A DNA stretch of 64,000 nt, taken from the NCBI RefSeq assembly GCF_007655005.1, contig NZ_SZVW01000005.1, positions 124,001 through 188,000 of the forward strand, read 5' to 3'. Shown piece by piece: positions 9,443 to 20,444 of this stretch. The DNA is from Streptomyces tibetensis. GTDB taxonomy: Bacteria > Actinomycetota > Actinomycetes > Streptomycetales > Streptomycetaceae. The position numbers and the translations under genes were made by a program. Under the pieces are notes generated by a model that saw only the letters and a list, made by a program, of their open reading frames with translations, ran no database searches and had not been told where the DNA came from. How positions within the stretch are numbered: position 1 is the stretch's first letter; each line of letters opens with the position of its first letter.

Positions 9443-10816
9443 TCATCCACCCGGCCGGGCCGGTTGTACGGCTTCCAGGAGTTCGGCGAGTTCCACGAGG
9501 TCCGTGCCGGTGAGGCGGGGCAGGACGCAGCCGGAGAGGGTGCGGCAGGTCTCCCGCCAGGACGCGGGGATCGACGCGCCGCCGCCCAGCGCGCCGGTGA
9601 GGGCGCCCGCCAGGGCCGGGGCGGAGTCCGCGACGCGGGACAGGCAGGCCGCCGCGGGGATCGCCTCCGCGATGCGGCCGCGCGCGGCGGTGGCCAGGGC
9701 GAGGGCGACCGGGACGGTCTCGGCGGCGGCGATGCCGTAGCTGTAGACGTGGTCGACGATCTGGTGCTCCAGGGGTGGGACCAGGGCGAAGGCGCTGTCC
9801 GCGCCGGTGGCGAGCCGCAGGGCGTGCCGGGCGTTGCGGCCGATCTCCGTCTCCTCGGGGAGTTCGGTGAGGGCCGCGGTGACGCAGGCGTCGACGTCCG
9901 CGCCGGCCAGGGCGAGGGCGAGCGCCGCCGCCATCGCTCGGGCGCCGTGGACGCCGTCGCCGTCCTGGGTGTAGCGGGCGTCGAACTCGGCGAGGTCGGC
10001 GGCGCTTCGGGGGTCGCCGGGGTGGGCCACGGCCAGGACGCAGGCGCGTACGCAGGCGGCGTCGTCGAAGTAGTGCGGGTTGTCGTGGCCGGTGGCGGGC
10101 GGGCGCAGGCCGGTGGCGAGGTTGCCGAGGCCGGCGCGGACGGAGATGCGGGCGCGCAGGGGGAGGACGGCGGATTCGATCTCGGGGGCGCGGTCCGCCG
10201 CGGCGGCGACCTCGGCGGCCAGGGCGTTCCAGGTGAGGTCGATGGCGGCCCGGGTGCGGCGTTCGCGGCTGAGGTCGTTCAGGACGGTGTCGTCGCCTGC
10301 GCGCAGGAGGGCTTCCGCGGCGAAGGCCGCCCATTCGGCGTCGTCGGAGGGGCCGAGGCGGAGGGGTTCGGGGGGCTGGTTCAGGGCGATGGGGACGGGG
10401 AGGGTGGTGGTGGCGTTGTGTTCGGCGAAGGTGTCCAGTTCGCGGGTGAGGCGGCGGGTCCAGTCGGGCATGCGGGCGGCTCGGTGCCGGGCTGCGGGCC
10501 AGCCTGCGGCGTCGCCGGCGGCCAGTCCGAGCAGGAGGCCTTCGGCCTTTTTGTCTCCCGCCCGCGCACCGCCCGTAACTGTCACCCGAGGGGTCCTGGT
10601 CGCCCGTGGTGCGCCCTCGCCGTCGGCGGCCGCGGGTTCGCGTGCCGGCACGCCGAGTGCCGTCGCGTCGTGTGTCGTCCCGCTGTGTGTCGTCCCGCTC
10701 TGTGCCGGCGCGTCGTGTGTCGTCGCGCCGTGTGTTGTCCCGCTGTGTGTCGTCATGTCGCGTGCCGGCGCGTCGTGGGTCGTCACCTCGTGTGCTGTCG
10801 CGTCGTGGGTCGTCAT
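9443..10816 (-). CDS. ADP-ribosylglycohydrolase family protein (copy 3), degenerate metal site and repeat N-terminus
   Basis: 457 residues from the ATG at 10816, which overlaps the upstream stop (ATGA). Residues 2-55 are pentapeptide repeats rich in TTHDA/TTHSG/PA, unlike the other copies. The hydrolase domain follows (EGLLLGLAAGDAAGWP). The first metal motif is PSDDAEW (Ser157-Asp158-Asp159). At the second motif, where functional copies read R-D-x-D-[ST], this one reads SRVADSAPALAGALTGAL: the first Asp is Val. One metal ligand is thus lost and activity is doubtful; it could be a non-catalytic binder or partner of another copy. Confidence 0.85.
   Translation of the reverse strand: MTTHDATAHEVTTHDAPARDMTTHSGTTHGATTHDAPAQSGTTHSGTTHDATALGVPAREPAAADGEGAPRATRTPRVTVTGGARAGDKKAEGLLLGLAAGDAAGWPAARHRAARMPDWTRRLTRELDTFAEHNATTTLPVPIALNQPPEPLRLGPSDDAEWAAFAAEALLRAGDDTVLNDLSRERRTRAAIDLTWNALAAEVAAAADRAPEIESAVLPLRARISVRAGLGNLATGLRPPATGHDNPHYFDDAACVRACVLAVAHPGDPRSAADLAEFDARYTQDGDGVHGARAMAAALALALAGADVDACVTAALTELPEETEIGRNARHALRLATGADSAFALVPPLEHQIVDHVYSYGIAAAETVPVALALATAARGRIAEAIPAAACLSRVADSAPALAGALTGALGGGASIPASWRETCRTLSGCVLPRLTGTDLVELAELLEAVQPARPGG
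10662..10811 (-). repeat. Ten 15-bp tandem units encoding a pentapeptide repeat
   Basis: Ten consecutive imperfect 15-bp units such as GTCCCGCTGTGTGTC and GTCGCGTCGTGGGTC (plus-strand reading). They keep the frame and encode TTHDA, TTHSG, TAHEV, PARDM and similar pentapeptides at the N-terminus of ADP-ribosylglycohydrolase copy 3. Confidence 0.9.
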
Positions 10817-11835
10817 GAGGGGGTCTCCGTTCCGTCGCCTGCCAGGACGAAGTCCGTCGGTTCCGGTTCTGTGGCGTCGGGTGCCGGTGCCAGCAGGTCC
10901 GCCACGTCCAGGACGTGGTAGCCGGCCATCGCCGGGAGGCATCTGCCGCGGACCGGGCCGATGGGCGTCGCCCAGGCCTGCGGGATCGCCGACACGCCCT
11001 GCGTCGCGCCCGCCAGCGCCCCCGCCACCGCCGCCGTCGTGTCCGCGTCGCGGCCCATGTTCACCGCGGTCAGGACCGACTGCTCGAAGTCGCCGTCGGC
11101 CGCCGCGTACGCGCCGAAGGCGAGGGCGACCGCCTCGGGGGCCAGGTCGGTCCAGGGGTAGCCGCCGATGACGACCGCGGAGCGGACCGCGCGTTCGCCG
11201 CGGTGGGCGACGGCCACCGCGCGGCGCAGGCTGCGGGCCGTCCAGGAGTCGTCGGGGACGACCGCGAGGGCCGCTGCCACCACCGCGTCCGACGGGGCGC
11301 CCGCCATCGCCGCCGCGACACCCGCGGCCACGGCCCGGCCGCCGTGGATGCCTTCGCCGTCATGGCTCACCGAGCCGTCGATCGCGACCAGCCGGGCCGC
11401 CTCCGCCGGGCGGCCCGCCGCGAACACCCCGAAGGGGGCCGCGCGCATGGCCAGGCCGTCGCTCCAGGCGTGCCGGTGCTGGGCGGAGATCGGGGCGGCC
11501 AGGCCCCGGCGGAGGTTCTCCAGGGTGCCGCGTTCGCTGAACCCGGCGCCCCGGAAGGGGCCCTCGTCACGGTCGGCGATCCACTCGTGCCAGGCCGCTT
11601 CCACATGGCCCGGAGTGAGGGCGGAGCCGTGCCGGGCCAGCAGCAGGCCGGAGAAGATCGCGTACTCGGTGTCATCCGTGCCGGACGGGTTATCAGAGAC
11701 GTACCCGGTGATCCGGCCCCACCGGGCGCGGATCTCGGAGGGCTTCATGTTCTCGGCGGGGGCCCCGAGCGCGTCACCGACGGCCAGGCCCAGCAGTGCG
11801 CCCCGTGCCCGTGCCCGGAGCCCGATCGATGCCAT
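10813..11835 (-). CDS. ADP-ribosylglycohydrolase family protein (copy 4, operon head)
   Basis: 340 residues, compact single-domain DraG-like protein and first gene of the six-gene minus-strand operon. Motifs are intact: ARGALLGLAVGDALGAP at residues 10-26, first metal motif GTDDTEY (Thr53-Asp54-Asp55-Thr56), and second metal motif MGRDADTTAAVAGALAGA (Asp263, Asp265, Thr266). It is expected to be an active Mg2+-dependent ADP-ribosyl or O-acetyl-ADP-ribose type hydrolase. The promoter should lie in 11836-12075, a region shared with the divergent VIT transporter. Confidence 0.9.
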   Translation of the reverse strand: MASIGLRARARGALLGLAVGDALGAPAENMKPSEIRARWGRITGYVSDNPSGTDDTEYAIFSGLLLARHGSALTPGHVEAAWHEWIADRDEGPFRGAGFSERGTLENLRRGLAAPISAQHRHAWSDGLAMRAAPFGVFAAGRPAEAARLVAIDGSVSHDGEGIHGGRAVAAGVAAAMAGAPSDAVVAAALAVVPDDSWTARSLRRAVAVAHRGERAVRSAVVIGGYPWTDLAPEAVALAFGAYAAADGDFEQSVLTAVNMGRDADTTAAVAGALAGATQGVSAIPQAWATPIGPVRGRCLPAMAGYHVLDVADLLAPAPDATEPEPTDFVLAGDGTETPS

Positions 11836-11943
11836 GGGGGATGTGTCCCACTCCGGTGACTCCGCCGAGCCTCACGAGCCCCAGCATCACCCGGTCGACA
11901 TCTGCGCGCAGTGATGATCAAGTGAGCGGAAAAGGGTAAACCT

Positions 11944-11962
11944 GCAGGTTAGCCCAGCCTTT
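11944..11962 (+). promoter_or_regulatory. Candidate IdeR/DmdR iron box upstream of the VIT transporter gene
   Basis: The 19-mer GCAGGTTAGCCCAGCCTTT matches 13 of 19 positions of the actinobacterial iron-box consensus TTAGGTTAGSCTAACCTAA, including an intact AGGTTAG half-site. A perfect 12-bp palindrome AACCTGCAGGTT (11939-11950) overlaps it. It lies 114-132 bp upstream of the transporter start and also upstream of the divergent hydrolase operon. By-eye match only. Confidence 0.4.
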
Positions 11963-12010
11963 CCTTGCTGGCGGAGATGGAATCCGGGGCGTAGTTTTGG
12001 CGTTGTAAAA

Positions 12011-12043
12011 CTCTGGAACGTGTCCAAAGAGCGCGTTCCGGAG
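12011..12043 (+). promoter_or_regulatory. Hairpin in the leader of the VIT transporter gene
   Basis: CTCTGGAACG (12011-12020) and CGTTCCGGAG (12034-12043) can form a 10-bp stem with one G-U pair and a 13-base loop, about 10 bases before the GGGGAG ribosome site. It could be an RNA leader structure or a DNA operator; a GGAAC-N15-GTT spacing inside it also resembles an ECF-sigma promoter. Function not shown. Confidence 0.4.
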
Positions 12044-12075
12044 ACAGTCCGTGGACGGGGAGTGGGGTTCTTCTC

Positions 12076-12807
12076 ATGGCCATCATCGAGACCGAGGCGA
12101 CGCTGCACGAGGCGCACCGGGACAATCACACGCACCGGGACGTGAACGGCGGCTGGCTGCGTCCCGCGGTGTTCGGCGCGATGGACGGCCTCGTCTCCAA
12201 CCTCGCCCTGATGACCGGTGTCGCGGGCGGTGCGGTCAGCCAGCACACCGTCGTCCTCAGCGGACTCGCGGGCCTGGCCGCCGGTGCCTTCTCGATGGCC
12301 GCCGGCGAGTACACCTCCGTCGCCTCGCAGCGCGAGCTCGTCGAGGCCGAGCTGGACGTGGAACGCCGCCAGCTGCGCAAGCACCCCAAGGACGAGGAGG
12401 CCGAGCTCGCCGCCCTCTACGAGTCGAGGGGCGTCGAGCCGCGGCTTGCCCAGGAGGTGGCCCGGCAGCTGTCGAAGGATCCCGAGCAGGCCCTGGAGAT
12501 CCACGCCCGGGAGGAGCTGGGGATCGACCCCGGCGATCTGCCCTCGCCGACCGTGGCGGCCGTGTCGAGCTTCGGCTCGTTCGCCCTGGGCGCGCTGATT
12601 CCCGTCGCCCCCTATCTGCTGGGCGCGAGCAGCATGTGGCCCGCGGTGTTGCTGGCGCTGCTGGGGCTCTTCCTGTGCGGCGCGGTGGTGGCCAAGGTGA
12701 CGGCACGCACCTGGTGGTACAGCGGGCTGCGGCAGCTGTTCCTGGGAGGCGCGGCGGCCGGTGTGACGTACGCCCTGGGCACCGTGTTCGGAACCGCCGT
12801 AGGATAG
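12076..12807 (+). CDS. VIT1/CCC1 family metal transporter
   Basis: 243 residues. The N-terminal part HTHRDVNGGWLRPAVFGAMDGLVSNLALMTGV is the typical start of bacterial VIT1/CCC1 proteins, which move Fe2+ or Mn2+ out of the cytoplasm. A first helix pair (about 33-80) contains the conserved AAGEYTSVASQ stretch, then a charged Glu-rich cytoplasmic segment (about 85-155; the metal-binding domain region in this family), then three C-terminal membrane helices from SSFGSFALGALIPV onward. The ATG at 12076 follows GGGGAG with suitable spacing. A candidate iron box upstream supports an iron link; metal specificity is not certain. Confidence 0.92.
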   Translation: MAIIETEATLHEAHRDNHTHRDVNGGWLRPAVFGAMDGLVSNLALMTGVAGGAVSQHTVVLSGLAGLAAGAFSMAAGEYTSVASQRELVEAELDVERRQLRKHPKDEEAELAALYESRGVEPRLAQEVARQLSKDPEQALEIHAREELGIDPGDLPSPTVAAVSSFGSFALGALIPVAPYLLGASSMWPAVLLALLGLFLCGAVVAKVTARTWWYSGLRQLFLGGAAAGVTYALGTVFGTAVG

Positions 12808-12817
12808 CGCGGCTCGG

Positions 12818-12841
12818 ACTTATGCAAGGGACTGCATAAGT
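12818..12841. promoter_or_regulatory. 24-bp inverted repeat between the VIT gene and gltB
   Basis: Perfect 9-bp arms ACTTATGCA and TGCATAAGT separated by AGGGAC, only 10 bp after the VIT stop codon. It is AT-rich for this genome and has no U-tract, so it looks more like a dimeric regulator operator than a terminator. The nearest downstream gene is gltB, 347 bp away. Confidence 0.6.
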
Positions 12842-13100
12842 AGTCGTTACTCGTTGGTTTCGGATGTGCGACCGCCGGGCATGAGCCGTAAGCGCTGCGG
12901 GCAACGACGCTCGCCGCGCACCCTCAGCGGGTCGGGCGAAGACGCTTGCCCCGCCCCTCGGGCCGACGCAACCGATCTGACCAGATCGTTTCGTGCGGCC
13001 CCTCCACAGCTTCCACTGCTGGTGCGGTACCCCCGCCGCGAACCCGCAGTGTCCGCATGCTGGAACGGATTATCCCGGTTCCCGAGAACCGCTCCATCAT

Positions 13101-13116
13101 GTAACCTGCACGAAAT
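13101..13116 (+). promoter_or_regulatory. Candidate GlnR box upstream of gltB
   Basis: GTAAC-CTGCAC-GAAAT fits the Streptomyces GlnR pattern gTnAc-n6-GaAAc in 9 of 10 specified positions counting the constrained bases loosely (only the final base differs). A weaker ATCAC follows after another six bases (13123-13127). It is 72-87 bp before the gltB start. A small GGTTC/GAACC hairpin lies just upstream at 13076-13091. Confidence 0.5.
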
Positions 13117-13187
13117 TTTGCGATCACGCGAGGGCCAACGTCGTCCCTCGGCACTTGCAATGCCACCTGACGACGACGGGAGAGCCG

Positions 13188-17778
<4,591 letters not shown>

Positions 17779-17786
<8 letters not shown>

Positions 17787-19242
17787 CCCGAAGGGCTTCC
17801 TGAACCACGGGCGCGAGCTCGCCAAGTCCCGCCCCGTCGAGGAGCGCGTCAAGGACTGGAACGAGGTCTACGTTCCCGGCTCCCTGCTGCCCATCATCAG
17901 CAAGCAGGCCAGCCGCTGCATGGACTGCGGCATCCCGTTCTGCCACAACGGCTGCCCGCTGGGGAACCTCATCCCCGAGTGGAACGACTACGCCTACCGC
18001 GAGGACTGGGCGGCGGCGCAGGAGCGTCTGCACGCCACCAACAACTTCCCGGAGTTCACGGGCCGCCTGTGCCCCGCTCCGTGCGAGTCGGCGTGTGTGC
18101 TCGGCATCAACCAGCCGCCGGTCACCATCAAGAACGTCGAGGTCTCGATCATCGACAAGGCGTGGGAGACCGGGGACGTCGCCCCGCAGATCCCGGAGCG
18201 CCTGTCCGGCAAGACGGTCGCGGTCATCGGCTCGGGCCCGGCGGGTCTCGCCGCCGCCCAGCAGCTGACCCGCGCCGGCCACACCGTCGCCGTCTACGAG
18301 CGCGCGGACCGCATCGGAGGCCTCCTCCGCTACGGCATCCCCGAGTTCAAGATGGAGAAGCGGCACATCAACCGCCGTATCGAGCAGATGCGCGCGGAGG
18401 GCACCCGCTTCCGCACGGGCATCGAGATCGGCCGCGACCTGAAGGCCACGGACCTGAAGAAGCGCTACGACGCGGTCGTCCTGGCCGTCGGCGCCACCAC
18501 GGCCCGTGACCTGCCGGTGCCCGGCCGTGAGCTCAAGGGCATCTACCAGGCCATGGAGTACCTGCCGCTGGCCAACAAGGTCCAGGAGGGCGACTACGTC
18601 ACCACTCCGCTGTCGGCCGAGGGCAAGCACGTCGTGGTCATCGGCGGCGGCGACACCGGCGCGGACTGCGTGGGCACCGCCCACCGCCAGGGCGCGGCCT
18701 CCGTCACGCAGCTGGAGATCATGCCCCGCCCGGGCGAGGAGCGGAACGCGGCCTCCCAGCCGTGGCCGACCTTCCCCATGCTGTACAAGGTCACCTCGGC
18801 GCACGAGGAGGGCGGCGAGCGGGTCTACTCCGTCTCGACGACCCACTTCGAGGGCGACGAGGACGGCAACGTCCAGTGGCTGCACCTCACCGAGGTGGAG
18901 TTCATCGACGGCAAGCTGACCCCGAAGCCGGGCTCCGAGCGCAAGATCCCCGCGCAGCTGGTGACCCTCGCGATGGGCTTCACCGGCACCGACCGGGAGA
19001 ACGGCCTGGTCGAGCAGTTCGGCCTGGAGCTCGACGAGCGCGGCAACATCGCCCGCGACGCCGACTTCCGGACGAACGTGCCGGGCGTGTTCGTCGCCGG
19101 TGACGCCGGCCGCGGCCAGTCGCTCATCGTCTGGGCGATCGCGGAGGGCCGCTCCGCTGCGCGCGGAGTGGACCGTGCCCTCACCGGCGCGAGCGAGCTG
19201 CCGGCGCCGATCCGTCCCACGGACCGCGCGCTGATGGTCTGA
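17779..19242 (+). CDS. gltD: Glutamate synthase small subunit
   Basis: 487 residues, overlapping gltB by eight bases. GltD feeds electrons from NADPH through FAD and two 4Fe-4S clusters to the FMN of GltB. Cluster cysteines are in [16 protein letters not shown] and [13 protein letters not shown]. The FAD-binding GxGxxG is [15 protein letters not shown], the NADPH-binding site [14 protein letters not shown], and the second FAD motif [23 protein letters not shown] near the end. All key segments are present and the length is normal for the family. Confidence 0.98.
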
Positions 19243-19289
19243 CCGCACCGCACAAGACGTCCCGTACAACGGCGTACGGAACACTGACG

Positions 19290-19331
19290 GCGCCTGCCCC
19301 ACAGTCCCCGACCGGACGCCCGGGCAGGCGC
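19290..19331. terminator. Convergent terminator after gltD
   Basis: GCGCCTGCCC (19290-19299) pairs with GGGCAGGCGC (19322-19331) around a 22-base loop. A smaller CCGTAC/GTACGG hairpin precedes it at about 19262-19279. It separates gltD from the ABC-transporter genes reading the other way. Confidence 0.7.
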
Positions 19332-19343
19332 TGTCGCACGTCC

Positions 19344-20444
19344 TCAGCCGTTCCCGCCGCCGCTCTCGACGCCGTTCCCGCCATCGGTCCTGCCGCCGTT
19401 CCCGCCGTCGGTCCTGCCACCGTTCCCGCCGTCGGTCCTGCCGTCGTTCTCGCCGTGGGTCCTGCCTTCGTACCCGTCGCCGTTCTCGCCGTCGTTCTCG
19501 TCCGGCCGTACCTGGATGTGGTCCTCGGCCAGTTCCAGCAGCACCCGGTCCGCCATGCCCAGGGCAGCCGTGTACTCGGCGGGCAGCTGAAGGCGGCCCG
19601 CGCGGTCGAGCATCGCGTACTCACGCGCCACGAGGGACTCCCGGCCCGTCTCGTCGACCTCCGTGCGGCGCAGCACCTCCGTCGAGGTACGGCCGTCGCG
19701 GATGGCGACCGTGCGGCGGACCTCACCGGCGACCGCCTGGTCGTGCGTGACGATGACGATCGTCGTGCCCAGTTCCTCGTTCGCCCGGCGGAACGCCGCG
19801 AAGACCTGCTGTCCGGTCGCCGAGTCCAGCTCGCCGGTCGGCTCGTCGGCGAGCAGCACGGCGGGGTCGTTGGCGAGGGCGACCGCGATCGCGACGCGCT
19901 GTTGCTGACCGCCGGACATCGCCTGCGGACGCCGGTCCCGGCAGTCGGCGACGCCCAGCAGGGACAGCAGATCGTCCACCCGCCCGGCACGTTCGCGCCG
20001 GGAGCCGCCCGCCAGCTGCATCGGCAGGGCGACGTTCTGTGCGGCCGTCAGATACGGCAGCAGATTGCGCGCCGTCTGCTGCCAGACGAAGCCCACCACC
20101 TCACGCCGGTACCGCAGCCGCGCCTTCGCGTCCATCGTCAGCAGATCACGGCCCGCGACCTTCGCGGCGCCCGCCGTCGGGACGTCCAGGCCCGCGAGGA
20201 TGTTCATCAACGTCGACTTGCCGCTGCCGGACGCTCCCACCAGGGCCATCAACTCGCCCTCGCGCACCAGCAGATCGAGCCCCTGGAGCGCCTGCACCTC
20301 CACCGCGTCCCCGCCCCCGCGCCGGGCGAAGATCCGCACCAACCGGTCGCAGGCGATCAGCGCGTCGTGCCCGTACGCGGGCCGGTCGCGCTGCCGCGCC
20401 ACCCGGCGCTGAAGCTCCTCGAGCGACTCCGTCGTACCGCTCAT
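19344..20444 (-). CDS. ABC transporter ATPase with AbrB-like C-terminal extension
   Basis: 366 residues from the ATG at 20444, overlapping the permease stop (ATGA); the longer open frame upstream shadows that permease. The ATPase domain is of the LolD/MacB type: Walker A GASGSGKST (70-78), signature MSGGQQQRVAIA (176-187), Walker B AVLLADEPT (195-203), switch His in IVTHD. After it, residues 273-315 (AREYAMLDRAGRLQLPAEYTA onward) resemble a SpoVT/AbrB swapped-hairpin domain, and residues 326-358 are GRTDGGNG octapeptide repeats. It should power export or extraction of a substrate through the two FtsX-like permeases. The extra domain is unusual for this transporter type. Confidence 0.88.
   Translation of the reverse strand: MSGTTESLEELQRRVARQRDRPAYGHDALIACDRLVRIFARRGGGDAVEVQALQGLDLLVREGELMALVGASGSGKSTLMNILAGLDVPTAGAAKVAGRDLLTMDAKARLRYRREVVGFVWQQTARNLLPYLTAAQNVALPMQLAGGSRRERAGRVDDLLSLLGVADCRDRRPQAMSGGQQQRVAIAVALANDPAVLLADEPTGELDSATGQQVFAAFRRANEELGTTIVIVTHDQAVAGEVRRTVAIRDGRTSTEVLRRTEVDETGRESLVAREYAMLDRAGRLQLPAEYTAALGMADRVLLELAEDHIQVRPDENDGENGDGYEGRTHGENDGRTDGGNGGRTDGGNGGRTDGGNGVESGGGNG
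19371..19466 (-). repeat. Four 24-bp tandem units at the end of the ABC ATPase gene
   Basis: Four units of the type GCCGTTCCCGCCGTCGGTCC+TGCC (plus-strand reading) in direct tandem. They are in frame and encode GRTDGGNG octapeptides near the C-terminus of the ATPase on the minus strand. Confidence 0.92.

Noticed and set aside
6917..11835. Nitrogenase regulation by DraT/DraG
   Set aside because: DraG-type folds are present but there is no DraT, no nitrogenase gene, and four copies of differing architecture, so the classical role does not fit.
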